A stretch of 64,000 nucleotides of DNA from the NCBI RefSeq assembly GCF_042651425.1, contig NZ_JBHSCW010000006.1, positions 212,784 through 276,783 of the forward strand. The letters run 5' to 3'. This document shows, one piece after another, positions 1 to 8,894 of this stretch; position 1 is the stretch's first letter, and every line of letters begins with the position of its first letter. Origin of the DNA: Fodinicurvata halophila (GTDB lineage: Bacteria; Pseudomonadota; Alphaproteobacteria; Kiloniellales; DSM-21159). The translations under genes and the position numbers were made by a program. Under the pieces are notes generated by a model. That model made no database searches and was not told the DNA's origin. It saw only the letters and a list, made by a program, of their open reading frames with translations.

Positions 1-679
1 GGCTGATAACCAGCCGCGAAACATCACCCCCATGCTCTTTGACAAAATCCGCGACTTCCTGAGGCTGATCTTGATCGCGTCCAGGATGGACGTTCAATGC
101 CGCCCCGGTTTCTTCCTGCGCGATGATAGCCCCGCGCATCACTTTTTTCTCCAGGTTCGTCCAAGGGGACTGACAACCGATCTCACCAATTAAGCCTGCC
201 CGTATTTCGGTTCCCCAGGCTCCCCCGAAAACCTGACCAACCATCTCCTGAGCAAAATCGTCCACACTTCGATTGAAGTTTTCAGGGTCTTGGTATTCTT
301 CGACGTAATGGCCGCAGCCCATGATTATATCGACGTTGCTGTCTTTGGCGACTTCAACCAGGCCTTCTGGATCGGGGCGCAATCCACCGCAGGTCAGTTC
401 TACAACGGCTTGGCCACCAACCTTGTTGAGCTGGCGCATTTCTTCTTTGGCCACCTCAATCATATCTAACCGGTATTTGGTGATGTGCTCGACTCTGCCG
501 TAAGCGATGTCGTGATAGTTCTGGAGAGTGATCTCGGGATCGTTGGCCTCGATCTTCCGCTTTGCTGGGGAGCGGATGTCGCACAAAACGTGTTCATGCA
601 TGAGCGTTTGGCCAAGAGCCTCCGGCTCAATCAAGCCGGTTACTGTTTGAATTTTGCCTTTTAGGTCTTCCCGGTTCAT
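1..679 (-). CDS. Phosphotriesterase-family metal-dependent hydrolase (partial, C-terminus beyond left edge)
   Basis: The reading frame starts at an ATG at 679 with a GGAGG ribosome site six bases upstream and runs off the left edge, so only about 226 N-terminal residues are visible. The frame shows the amidohydrolase-superfamily HxH metal motif near residue 42 (MHEHVLCD), a GLIGEIG segment and NVHPGRD, in the order expected for the phosphotriesterase-related (PTE/PHP) TIM-barrel family. Members hydrolyse phosphotriesters, lactones or other esters with a binuclear metal centre. The true substrate cannot be read from sequence. It is the last visible gene of a minus-strand cluster with an amidase, an aminotransferase and a solute-binding protein, so a role in degrading an imported N-acyl, carbamoyl or lactone compound is a reasonable inference. 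Confidence 0.8.
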   Translation of the reverse strand, partial: MNREDLKGKIQTVTGLIEPEALGQTLMHEHVLCDIRSPAKRKIEANDPEITLQNYHDIAYGRVEHITKYRLDMIEVAKEEMRQLNKVGGQAVVELTCGGLRPDPEGLVEVAKDSNVDIIMGCGHYVEEYQDPENFNRSVDDFAQEMVGQVFGGAWGTEIRAGLIGEIGCQSPWTNLEKKVMRGAIIAQEETGAALNVHPGRDQDQPQEVADFVKEHGGDVSRLVIS

Positions 680-731
680 CCCTTGCCTCCACTGTACATA
701 TTATTCGTTTCGCGAGCTTGAGTTCTGGTTT

Positions 732-1580
732 TTATTTCGTTAGCTCAGCGTAAGTTCCTGGTTGCCGTGCCTCGAAGAATTTCCATTTCGAGCGCACTTC
801 CTTTACTTCCTCCAAATTCAGATCAGCCACTACAAGCTCATCCTGATCGTCACTGGCTTGGGCTATGATCTGTCCCTTTGGGCTCACAAAGTAGCTGGAT
901 CCGTAGAAGTCGCCGATATTCCAGGGGGCTTCTCTGCCGACTCTATTGATGGCACCAATGAAGAAGCCGTTGGCAACAGCAGCTGCAGGCTGCTCGATTT
1001 GCCAGAGGTATCGGCTCAGGTCTGCAGGCGTCGCACTTGGGTTCACCACGTACTCCGCACCATTCAGTGCCAGCGCGCGCCATCCTTCCGGGAAATGCCG
1101 GTCGTAGCAGATATAGACGCCAAGCTTGCAATACCGGGTATCAAACACCGGATAGCCCATGTTGCTTGGCTCGAAGTAGTAGGTCTCCTTGCCTTGAGGA
1201 AGGTTGGGTATGTGATTCTTTCGGTATTTCCCCAGATACCTGCCATCGGCATCTATAACAGCAGCTGTATTGTAGTATTTTCCGTCGTCTATTTCATAGA
1301 TGGGCGCGACGATAACCATCTCGTGTTTTCGAGCCAGGGATGAAATTCGCTGAACCGTGGGGCCATCTGGAACCTCTTCGGCCGCGTTAAACCACTTGTC
1401 ATCAGTTACAGCACAGAAGTACGGCTGATTGAAAATCTCCTGCATGCAGAGAACTTGGACACCCTGGGCACCAGCCTGATCGATCAGCTTCTCATGAGCA
1501 TCGAGCATGTGCTCTCGTAGAACATCCGGCGAAAGGTCCGTCTCTCCCTTGAGTGACATCTGTATCAGGCCAGCTTTCAT
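732..1580 (-). CDS. Nitrilase-superfamily amidase, beta-ureidopropionase / N-carbamoyl amidohydrolase type
   Basis: A 282-residue single-domain carbon-nitrogen hydrolase. The catalytic triad is visible: Glu48 in CMQEIFNQPYFC, Lys122 in KYRKNHIPN and Cys159 in GVYICYDRHFPEGWR. The wording around all three motifs is that of the beta-ureidopropionase / N-carbamoyl-D-amino-acid hydrolase branch, which splits N-carbamoyl amino acids to the amino acid, CO2 and ammonia in the cytoplasm. The ATG at 1580 has AAGGAGAG just upstream. It lies 21 bp after the aminotransferase stop in the same direction, so the two are probably cotranscribed; a carbamoyl group removal followed by transamination of the freed amine is a plausible sequence. 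The exact substrate is not determined. Confidence 0.88.
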   Translation of the reverse strand: MKAGLIQMSLKGETDLSPDVLREHMLDAHEKLIDQAGAQGVQVLCMQEIFNQPYFCAVTDDKWFNAAEEVPDGPTVQRISSLARKHEMVIVAPIYEIDDGKYYNTAAVIDADGRYLGKYRKNHIPNLPQGKETYYFEPSNMGYPVFDTRYCKLGVYICYDRHFPEGWRALALNGAEYVVNPSATPADLSRYLWQIEQPAAAVANGFFIGAINRVGREAPWNIGDFYGSSYFVSPKGQIIAQASDDQDELVVADLNLEEVKEVRSKWKFFEARQPGTYAELTK

Positions 1581-1601
1581 GACTCTCTCCTTTTCAGAAA
1601 C

Positions 1602-2921
1602 TCAGTGTTTCACAAGCAGTGGCTTCCTTACCGAGACAAATTCTTCCACCGCAGCACACAGCTTATCGAATTCCGCATCCCTCATGGGCAACGAGACGTT
1701 GATCATTCCACGTCGTGCCAACCACACACCTGCATCTATAAGATCCAGGAAGAAAAGTTCACGCAGATCACTGTTCGCCTGAGCTGCATCCTTGGGAGAG
1801 TGAATTTCACCCTCGCGCATGTGCACGGTCATCATCGAGCCCCGACCAGTGAACTGCATTGGGACCCCAGCAGCTTTACAAATCTCATTCAGGCGATGGC
1901 GCAGGTTTTCCCCCCGTTGATTAAGCTCACGCGAGGCTTCCGAAGTGAAGACGCGGCTCATCCCGGCATATCCAGCTGACATCGTCAGTATGTTATTGTT
2001 GAACGTTCCTGCATGAGGGAATGAACCCGGCTTATGCGGGTCAAAATGGTCCATCAGTCTGGACGCCCCACCGAAGGCCCCAAAGCTAAAGCCTCCCCCA
2101 ATGTATTTCCCCAGGACGGTCAGATCTGGAGTGATATCCAGGAGTTCCTGCAGGCCACCGGGAGCCAGGCGTGATGTCATGACTTCATCAAAGATGAACA
2201 ACGCACCTGCATCCGTAGCGGCGTCCTGCAGTCCTTGCAGAAATTCTGCTTTTGCCGGAATGCAGCCCCCGGCCCCCATCATGGGTTCTACCACTATGGC
2301 TGCTAGATCCGAGGCATGCTCCCTGACAAGCTCTAGGGTGCTCTCGATATCGTTATACTGTCCCAGAACAAACTCGAACGGCGCATTAATTGGGCTCCCT
2401 CCACCGGCGAAAACGAACACGCCGCCATGGTAAGCACCGTGAAATACCAGTATCTTGTTTCGCCCCGTGGTCGCTCGGGCCAACGACATAGCCATGAGGT
2501 TGGCTTCTGTCCCTGAATTGGTGAAGCGCACGCGCTCCAAAGAGGGAAAGCGATCACAGAGCAATTCGGCGAGCTGTTGCTCAAGCTGTGTGTGCCCGCC
2601 CAGAACGATGCCCCCATCAAGGGCCTTTTTTGCCGCATCGATTATGATCGGCTCGGAGTGACCATACAAACCGGCCGTATATTCGCCCAGAAAATCAACA
2701 TATTCATGTCCATCCAGTGTACGAATATACGCCCCATCTCCCTCTGCAATAGTAATCGGAAACGGCTCACAGTATAGAACCGTGCGCGTGTTACCGCCGG
2801 GCATCGATTGACGAGCCCTGTTGTGCTGCTCGAAGCTAAGGGGATTCTTTGAGAGGTATCGCGAAGCAGCATCGTCAAGAGCTGTTGCCAAATCTGTGTT
2901 CGGCTTTGGATCAGGTGACAT
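1602..2921 (-). CDS. Class III PLP aminotransferase, glutamate-1-semialdehyde aminomutase-like
   Basis: A 439-residue fold-type I PLP enzyme. Visible motifs are FTNSGTEAN near residues 133-141 (phosphate cup), HGAYHG near 161, IFDEVMTSR around 243-251 with Asp245 for the PLP nitrogen, and the Schiff-base Lys272 in VLGKYIGGGFSFGAFGG. The order and wording match the glutamate-1-semialdehyde 2,1-aminomutase-like subgroup. Being in a catabolic cluster, not with haem genes, it is more likely an omega-amino or beta-amino acid aminotransferase than HemL. The ATG at 2921 has only a weak AAGGGA upstream. It sits between the solute-binding protein gene, from which it is separated by a terminator, and the beta-ureidopropionase-like gene. 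Confidence 0.85.
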   Translation of the reverse strand: MSPDPKPNTDLATALDDAASRYLSKNPLSFEQHNRARQSMPGGNTRTVLYCEPFPITIAEGDGAYIRTLDGHEYVDFLGEYTAGLYGHSEPIIIDAAKKALDGGIVLGGHTQLEQQLAELLCDRFPSLERVRFTNSGTEANLMAMSLARATTGRNKILVFHGAYHGGVFVFAGGGSPINAPFEFVLGQYNDIESTLELVREHASDLAAIVVEPMMGAGGCIPAKAEFLQGLQDAATDAGALFIFDEVMTSRLAPGGLQELLDITPDLTVLGKYIGGGFSFGAFGGASRLMDHFDPHKPGSFPHAGTFNNNILTMSAGYAGMSRVFTSEASRELNQRGENLRHRLNEICKAAGVPMQFTGRGSMMTVHMREGEIHSPKDAAQANSDLRELFFLDLIDAGVWLARRGMINVSLPMRDAEFDKLCAAVEEFVSVRKPLLVKH

Positions 2922-2961
2922 TTAATCCCTAGTCCCTTTTAGTATTTGATTTTTATTACCC

Positions 2962-3002
2962 AAAAAAAGAGAGTGCGGGTTATCCGTAGATACCCGCACT
3001 CT
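2962..3002 (-). terminator. Rho-independent terminator after the solute-binding protein gene
   Basis: An 11-bp perfect stem (arms 2970-2980 and 2992-3002) with an 11-base loop is followed on the minus strand by a run of seven T (complement of the A run 2962-2968). It starts six bases after the stop of the binding-protein gene. It should lower, though perhaps not abolish, transcription into the aminotransferase gene, a common way of making more binding protein than enzyme. Confidence 0.85.
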
Positions 3003-3007
3003 AATAA

Positions 3008-4657
3008 TCATGATTTCTCGATGTTCCAGAAAGCTGGGCTTTGCTGCCCAACAACACCACTTATTCGATCTTCTACGAAGGCTACTGGTCGGAAAAACTG
3101 TCCGACATGGACATAAGGTACAGACTCAAAGAACCGAGTCTGTAATCCATCTATGATTTCCTGGCGTTCTTCGACGCCTTGGGCGTTGGCATAGGTAACC
3201 CGCAACTCTTCAAGCTCTTCATCGCAGGGCCATCCATACCAGTTGTCTCCATCACAGCTCGTGTCCAGCGGTACATTGGTGATCGGGTTCTGCATCGTGA
3301 AGCCCGGCCACCATGTGGGGAATATGTGCCAACCACCCCGGTCCTCTTCCGGGCTTTCCTTGATGGGGCGGCGAGACGTAAGTGTACTCCAATCCTGAGC
3401 CTGTAGCTCCACCTCCAGTCCCGCACGCCGTAGATGATCTGCAGCAACGAGACTCATGAGGTGCATTAGGTTCTGATCGGTTGGATCCATGAATACAACC
3501 GGTCGTCCATCGTATCCGGCTTCTTCGAAAAGCTTCCGCGCAACCTCAAACGGATCTTCGCTGCCCTCGAATTGCTCGAGGCCTGCTTCAGATTCACTAG
3601 GAGATCCGCAAATGAACGGTGAAAGGCAGACGCGTTCGTAATCCGGCACTCCAATCATCGCAGACAAGTAGTCCTGTTGCTGCGTCTGAACCAGATGAAG
3701 CAACGCCTGGCGGGCTTTGGGATGATCAAACGGATGAATCAGGGTATTCATCCTGAGCATCCCTTGGTAGCCAACTGGATCTATGACCTTAACGGCAATA
3801 TTCGGATCGCTGTCCAACTGAGGCAGCATGTCGTGCGAGGGGAACTCCAACATATCCACCTCGCCTGCCTGAAGGGCTTGTACTGCCGTCCCGGGATCAG
3901 GGATGTAGAGCCATTCCACCCGCTCGACGTTTACGACTTTGCCCCCTGCCAAACCATTGGCTGGCTCGTCTCTCGGAACATAGTCAGGGTTGCGACGATA
4001 AACCACCTTGTGTCCTGGATCCCATTCATCATCCACAAAGATGAAGGGCCCCGAGCCAACCGTCGTTTCAACCTGCTCACTGGCAGCTTTTTGAGCATCT
4101 TCCTCGCGCATGACAACGCAGGGAAGAACTGGATTGGCCAATGCCAACAAGACCATCCCAAATGGTTCGGAGAGCTGTAGCGTAAAGCTCTTTTCATCAT
4201 CGGCCTCAAGAGACTCTGCCCGCTCCATCATCAAGCCGCCCTCGGTTCTCGTTTGAGACCAACGCTTTATTGAAGCAACACAGTCCTTGGCCGTGACGTC
4301 AGTCCCATCGTGAAACCTGAGTCCGTCCCTCAGCTTGAATTGGTAAGTCAGGCCATCGTCACTGATCGAATAATCCCCGACCATTTGAGGCTGTGGCTCC
4401 AGCTCATCGTTCATCGCGAAGAGCATGTCATAGATCATGTGGGCGTGATTGGCCGTGATCTGGGCTGTTGTAAAAACAGGATCCAAAGTACGGAGATCAG
4501 CCTGCGGAACGACTCTCAGCACACCGTCGGCAGCTTTGGCGCTTTTAGTTGACCAGCCGAGGCTTGATAGAAATGCAGCTCCTGCAAGCCCACTAGCACC
4601 CTTCAGAAATGTCCTGCGATCTTTATTGATCGCATCAGATTGGTATATCTCACTCAT
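3008..4657 (-). CDS. ABC transporter periplasmic substrate-binding protein, family 5 (dipeptide/nickel type)
   Basis: The start is set at the ATG at 4657 because AAGGGAG lies seven bases upstream; an ATG 18 codons earlier (4711) lacks such a site. This gives 549 residues, normal for the family. The N-terminus carries a twin-arginine-like signal (KDRRTFLKGASGLAGAAF) ending near AKA, so export by Tat to the periplasm is likely. The body shows family traits such as VVPQADLRTLDPVFTTAQ, LRDGLRFHDGTDVTAKD and VGSGPF. Such proteins deliver oligopeptides, opines or related compounds to an ABC permease. No permease or ATPase gene is in the visible cluster, so partners must lie beyond the left edge or elsewhere. 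Confidence 0.9.
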   Translation of the reverse strand: MSEIYQSDAINKDRRTFLKGASGLAGAAFLSSLGWSTKSAKAADGVLRVVPQADLRTLDPVFTTAQITANHAHMIYDMLFAMNDELEPQPQMVGDYSISDDGLTYQFKLRDGLRFHDGTDVTAKDCVASIKRWSQTRTEGGLMMERAESLEADDEKSFTLQLSEPFGMVLLALANPVLPCVVMREEDAQKAASEQVETTVGSGPFIFVDDEWDPGHKVVYRRNPDYVPRDEPANGLAGGKVVNVERVEWLYIPDPGTAVQALQAGEVDMLEFPSHDMLPQLDSDPNIAVKVIDPVGYQGMLRMNTLIHPFDHPKARQALLHLVQTQQQDYLSAMIGVPDYERVCLSPFICGSPSESEAGLEQFEGSEDPFEVARKLFEEAGYDGRPVVFMDPTDQNLMHLMSLVAADHLRRAGLEVELQAQDWSTLTSRRPIKESPEEDRGGWHIFPTWWPGFTMQNPITNVPLDTSCDGDNWYGWPCDEELEELRVTYANAQGVEERQEIIDGLQTRFFESVPYVHVGQFFRPVAFVEDRISGVVGQQSPAFWNIEKS

Positions 4658-4715
4658 CCGTGTACTCCCTTGTTTAAGCGGTTCACCGGCTCGTTTTTGT
4701 TTTCCCGGCACATTA

Positions 4716-5621
4716 TTATTCGGTTTCGATAGACAGCTCCTTCAGCAAGGTCTCCACGTTCCCCATGTGATTAATCGCGGTTTCGCCAAGCTGCTGCGCG
4801 ACAGCAGACAACAGGATCTGCGCCACAAAGAAGTTCGAAGCGGCTGAACTGAAGTAAAAGGGACCTCTGGCCCTGAGGGTCACATGAGAGGGCCCCTCTC
4901 CAGCGATCGGGGAAGACAGATCGGTCAGCGAAACGATGGGAATTCCCCTCTTCATCATCGCTGAGCACGCATCCACGGTGATCTGGGTGTAGGGCCTGAA
5001 CGAGACGGGGACGAAGACATCCTTGTCCGTTATCTGCGCCATCTCCTCGGCAATTGCAGCTCCGGATGTACCCAGCATGAAAATTCTGGGACGCAAGAAG
5101 CTGGCGAAGGACGTGAAGAAGTAGGCGACAGCATGGGTTGCTCTAAGCCCCATCACGTAAACCACTTCCGCATTGCAGATCAGTTCTGCAGCACGCCTGA
5201 CTTCCTCTTCATCGAGCCCAGCGACTGTCTCCAGCAATCTGCCGACTTCTTCATTCGCGAGATCCTGAAACCCATTGGCAGCGCCAGGATGATTCCTTTC
5301 TATGAGCCCCTGTGTCTGGCTACTGTAGAAAAGCCCGCGTTCAGCGACATGTCTGCGAAAGACCTCCTGTAACTCAGTGAACCCGCTGAACCCTAGGCGT
5401 TGCCCTAACCGGGTCAGGGTCGAGGGATCGACATTGGTTTCTTTCGCGATCTGGGAAATGTTCTGAACTGCCGCACGATGCGGATGCTCAAGCATTAAGA
5501 CCAAAGCCCCAAGGGCACGACGCCCGATCCGTCGATCATCCCCACGACGAACCCCCTCCACTATGGCGCTTAGCTCAGAAGTCGTCTGAGGTACAGCTTG
5601 AGAAGCTTCGATTGTCGCCAT
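4716..5621 (-). CDS. RpiR/MurR-family transcriptional regulator (HTH + SIS domain)
   Basis: The start is taken at the ATG at 5621 (GGAAGG close upstream), not the ATG at 5669, giving 301 residues. Residues about 10-85 form the RpiR helix-turn-helix (IAKETNVDPSTLTRLGQRLGFSGF), and residues about 125-260 are a SIS sugar-isomerase-like sensor domain (VYVMGLRATHAVAYFF, PVSFRPYTQ). RpiR proteins bind DNA as dimers and respond to a phosphorylated or amino-sugar-like ligand. It is first in the minus-strand cluster, 58 bp upstream of the binding-protein start, and a dyad in its own 5' region (5652-5704) suggests autoregulation and control of the whole cluster. Confidence 0.9.
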   Translation of the reverse strand: MATIEASQAVPQTTSELSAIVEGVRRGDDRRIGRRALGALVLMLEHPHRAAVQNISQIAKETNVDPSTLTRLGQRLGFSGFTELQEVFRRHVAERGLFYSSQTQGLIERNHPGAANGFQDLANEEVGRLLETVAGLDEEEVRRAAELICNAEVVYVMGLRATHAVAYFFTSFASFLRPRIFMLGTSGAAIAEEMAQITDKDVFVPVSFRPYTQITVDACSAMMKRGIPIVSLTDLSSPIAGEGPSHVTLRARGPFYFSSAASNFFVAQILLSAVAQQLGETAINHMGNVETLLKELSIETE

Positions 5622-5651
5622 AAGGAGCCTTCCGCATTTGCGTTGCGTCCA

Positions 5652-5704
5652 TATGTGCAAACTGTACATGCATAATTTATCTACGCAATAGTTTTTTGCA
5701 CATA
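5652..5704. promoter_or_regulatory. Inverted repeat in front of the RpiR gene, candidate operator
   Basis: TATGTGCAAA at 5652-5661 is exactly inverted as TTTGCACATA at 5695-5704. The surrounding 100 bp is AT-rich and holds further related half-sites (TATGCAAA near 5713, TAGTGCATA near 5724). The site lies just upstream of the regulator's start, where an RpiR operator and promoter would be expected. Binding has not been shown. Confidence 0.5.
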
Positions 5705-6612
5705 CGTATATTATGCAAATTCTAGTGCATATTGTTTGCTTACGTATTTATTGACCCTGGAGCTATAGCTTCCAGGCCTTCTGAGCTCAGCCATTTCTGG
5801 GAATTTGATACGCAAACTCTCCGAAGGATGATGATATCCCATGGAGTTGCGGCCTAGCAGAACGCATACCAACCAATCGGGAAACTATTCGTGCATGCTA
5901 TTGTTTGGGCCGATCATACCGCCACTGCCCAGCGGATCATGTGGCGCACCACCGCCTCTGGCGAAGCGCCAGCACAACGTAGGCGCTGTACGTTGCGAGG
6001 CCAATATCAACAACACCACCTGCTCCGACATCGAAGTCTGCTCAGCCATGGCTTGCGGCATCATATCCACTACCATGACTACGACGTGTCCATCCGCAAA
6101 AAGGTCCTTGCGACGCAAGTCGCAGCGCCACTGGTAGTCATGCTAGCGCGTTATGACGTGTCGACGCGCAACATCAGTAATGCTCGTCCGTTTAACCCCA
6201 ACCGAAGTCAGGATCACCTGCTTATGGCCCGGTGACCAGAGCCTCCGTCGCTCCACACCCGTCAATACCTCCAAGCACATCCGTCGCTAGGCGGCCTGCG
6301 AACCGGGCAGACACCAATAAGCGAGAAGCGAACAGGCTGCATGAACCGCTTTGACACGCGCCCGCACCGTGGGCAAACGGTAAGTTCCTTGGCATCCTGA
6401 AGCCTTGCCCACAGGGTTACATACAGTAAAATTTTAGCGGTCAACTGATGTGTTAACTAAACTGATTAATTCAGTTTGTTATCGACAGTGACGTCGCCAT
6501 GGGCGTCTGGATCAGCTAGGTGTTGATAGACGTTTTGTAGTGACGACATCGGCGATCTAAAAATACCGCCTACCTGATAGGAGATTGATTCCAATCGATT
6601 GTTGTTTGGCAA
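5705..6612. other. Intergenic region, no supported gene
   Basis: About 900 bp between the RpiR gene and the end of the D-aminoacylase gene. Open frames here (for example 5841-6137 plus, 5885-6118 minus, 6262-6444 minus) have no recognisable domain, no convincing ribosome site and overlap each other, so I call none. The stretch may be decayed coding DNA. It does contain a short perfect palindrome at 6459-6477. Confidence 0.4.
6459..6477. repeat. Short palindrome (7-bp arms, 5-base centre)
   Basis: AAACTGA at 6459-6465 and TCAGTTT at 6471-6477 flank TTAAT. The symmetry extends, with one bulged base, to TAAC/GTTA outside. It lies 135 bp downstream of the D-aminoacylase stop, so it could be an operator, a weak terminator without a T run, or chance. 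Confidence 0.35.
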
Positions 6613-8064
6613 TCATTTCTCTCGGAGAACGACATGCCCCGCGCATGCTTCCAACATTGTTCCGTGATCGAGTGCGATCAAACCGTTGACAAGAACCAGC
6701 TCTATCCCATTAGCGGGCCTGATAGGCTCCTCGTACGTCGCGGTGTCAGCGATCCGGTCCGCGTCGAATAGCACAATATCAGCAAATGCGCCTTCGACTA
6801 TGCGTCCTCGATCCTTCAAACCGAACGTGCTGGCTGCTAATCCAGTCATCTTGTGGACCGCTGTTTCTAAGGGCATCAATTCCAAATCTCGCGCGTAGCG
6901 TCCCAGTACGCGGGGAAAGGTGCCCCAGAGGCGAGGATGAGGATGCGCTCCGTACGGAATGCCGTCGGAGCCAATCATCGTATAAGGATACGTGATGATG
7001 CGTCGTACATCGTCCTCCGACATACAAAAATATATCGCACCAGCGGGAACCAGACGCTCGATTGTCTCGTCTATCGTGCAGTTCAACACTTCGGCGATAC
7101 GTTCCAGGTCCCATCCATTGAATTCTGGATAGGGTTGGGACCAGGTCACCAGAACGCGAGTAGATTGCTCGACCATTTCCGGCAACAGTGAACTCGAACC
7201 CGCTATGTAGGGATATGCATCGAGGCCAACCGTTTGATGCCGCCGAACCTCGTCGAACATTTTGAGCGTTTGGGTACTTAAACCATGATTCTTATGACCC
7301 ATGCATTTGTGATGGGACACAACCAGCGGGACACCGGCAGACGCAGCCGTCTCGAAGGATTCGCGTAGCGATTCCTCGACATGATCGTCCTCATTTCGCA
7401 TGTGGGTCGTATATATGCCCCCCGTACCTGCCATTAACTTCAGAAGTTGGAGGACCTCAGTCGCCGGGGCGTGGCGGGCAGGTGGATAATAAAGTCCGGT
7501 GCTAAGACCGATAGCACCGGCGTCCAGCGCTTCCTGTAGGCAAGCGCCCATTTTATCGAGCTCTTTGTCTGTGGCAGGTCGATCAAGGGAATCCATCGCC
7601 CCCACACGTAATGTCGAATGCCCTACCAGAGGGGCTACATTTACCGCCGGGGGTGCACTTTGCAGCGACGCGATATAGTCAGAAAACTTTGGATACTGAT
7701 AGATGCTTTCGTCGCCAATAACATTTAGGGGTGCAGGCACAGGCCCATCGGGCTGGAGCGGCGCAAGGCTGATGCCGCAATTACCAACAATAACGGTTGT
7801 CACGCCCTGAGTAATTTTTGACGCCATCGGGTCTTGAGACAGAACTTGCGCATCATCGTGCGTGTGAACGTCGATGAACCCAGGGGCGAGCGCCAACCCT
7901 CCACCTTCGATCACGGCGGCCGAGGAGCTTCGTTCGAGCGATCCTATTGCCGAGATCCGATCCCCTTTAACGGCCACATCCCCGCGACGTTCCTCTTCCC
8001 CCGTGCCGTCGAAGATACGGACGTCTTTAATGATAAGATCGTGGTGCGTGCAATGGGTATTCAT
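6613..8064 (-). CDS. N-acyl-D-amino-acid deacylase (D-aminoacylase, amidohydrolase family)
   Basis: A 483-residue amidohydrolase. The N-terminal small beta domain leads into PGFIDVHTHDD with His67 and His69, then QGVTTVIVGNCGIS with the D-aminoacylase-type Cys96, THMRNEDDHVEES and a HHKC segment for further metal ligands, and IGSDG near residue 373 for the catalytic Asp. These are hallmarks of the D-aminoacylase/dihydroorotase-like branch, which removes the acyl group from N-acyl-D-amino acids in the cytoplasm. C-terminal ADIVLFD closes the small domain. It is oriented like the amidase cluster but separated from it by 900 bp. Acyl-D-amino-acid use fits with the neighbouring N-carbamoyl hydrolase, which is inference. 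Confidence 0.9.
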   Translation of the reverse strand: MNTHCTHHDLIIKDVRIFDGTGEEERRGDVAVKGDRISAIGSLERSSSAAVIEGGGLALAPGFIDVHTHDDAQVLSQDPMASKITQGVTTVIVGNCGISLAPLQPDGPVPAPLNVIGDESIYQYPKFSDYIASLQSAPPAVNVAPLVGHSTLRVGAMDSLDRPATDKELDKMGACLQEALDAGAIGLSTGLYYPPARHAPATEVLQLLKLMAGTGGIYTTHMRNEDDHVEESLRESFETAASAGVPLVVSHHKCMGHKNHGLSTQTLKMFDEVRRHQTVGLDAYPYIAGSSSLLPEMVEQSTRVLVTWSQPYPEFNGWDLERIAEVLNCTIDETIERLVPAGAIYFCMSEDDVRRIITYPYTMIGSDGIPYGAHPHPRLWGTFPRVLGRYARDLELMPLETAVHKMTGLAASTFGLKDRGRIVEGAFADIVLFDADRIADTATYEEPIRPANGIELVLVNGLIALDHGTMLEACAGHVVLREK

Positions 8065-8220
8065 CGAGATGTCGCCGCCTATTCGGAACGTAAATGAATT
8101 AACCTGAAATCACTGGAAAAAGAATGTAAGGCTAAGAACTCTGCAATGAGCATCTTGGCAGCTCTCAGGTTATTCTCTGCAACTGAGTGTTCCATGAAAG
8201 GGCACCCCGAACAATCGAAC

Positions 8221-8850
8221 TTATAAAGCTTTGCTAAAAGGCGATTGCGCGTTGATAGGAGAGTTAACTGCTTTCGGTACTGGCCAGGACATCATTTCAG
8301 AGGCCTCCAGCGGAGCAAGGTCCGTCTTTTCCAAATCCAGCCATGGGTCTTCCTGGTCGAGGCGCAGCATGACTGGCATCCGAGGATGTACTTCCTTCAC
8401 CAGTTCGTTGGCGCCTGTCGTGAGGATGGTGAAGGTATCAAGTGTGTCTCCATCACCCGTCCACTGTTCCCAAAGACCGGCAAACGCGAAGAGGCCTCGG
8501 TCTTTTCGACAGAAGTACCAAGGCCACTTCCTGTCCTCCTCGCGCTTCCATTCATAAAAGCCGTCCGCGATCACCAGACACCTGCGCTTCCTAAAGGCCG
8601 CTCGATAGGCTGGCTTCTTTGTCACCGTCTCAACTCGAGCATTGATCATCCGACTGCCGATCAACTTGTTCTAAGCCCAGAACGGAACAAGACCCCAGAT
8701 GAGCTGCGTGAGTCCCCGCTCGCCGTCAATTTTTCGGAGGATTGGAGCTCGCTGCGTTGGGGCTAGATCTAGCTCGTCGCCGATCAAATCAGGTGTGAAG
8801 TGGTCCTAAAGTTCTTTAAGGGATCGGCTTTCAGTGTAACGCCCGCACAT
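8221..8850 (-). pseudogene. SRAP-domain protein (YedK/HMCES-like), broken by two in-frame TAG codons
   Basis: Reading from an ATG at 8850 gives a full-length 209-codon SRAP protein except for TAG at codon 15 (8808-8806) and codon 60 (8673-8671). All functional residues survive: MCGR with catalytic Cys2, IGSRMINAR, DGFYEWK with the active-site Glu, and EVHPRMPVM with the His. SRAP proteins form a covalent bond through Cys2 with abasic sites in single-stranded DNA. The second stop sits in PFWA-stop-NKLIGSR, where family members have a charged residue. Translation restarted after it (from the ATG at 8640 or an earlier codon near 8664) would give a fragment lacking Cys2. I see no frameshift, so this is either a young pseudogene or a readthrough case. 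Confidence 0.85.
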
Positions 8851-8894
8851 AATAGCGTGCTCACTAATCGCAGAGCTGACGTGACACCAAAGCT

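Noticed and set aside
5841..6444. Small frames in the gap before the D-aminoacylase gene
   Set aside because: No recognisable family in any frame; the cysteine-containing minus frame 6262-6444 briefly suggested a zinc ribbon but the spacing does not fit.
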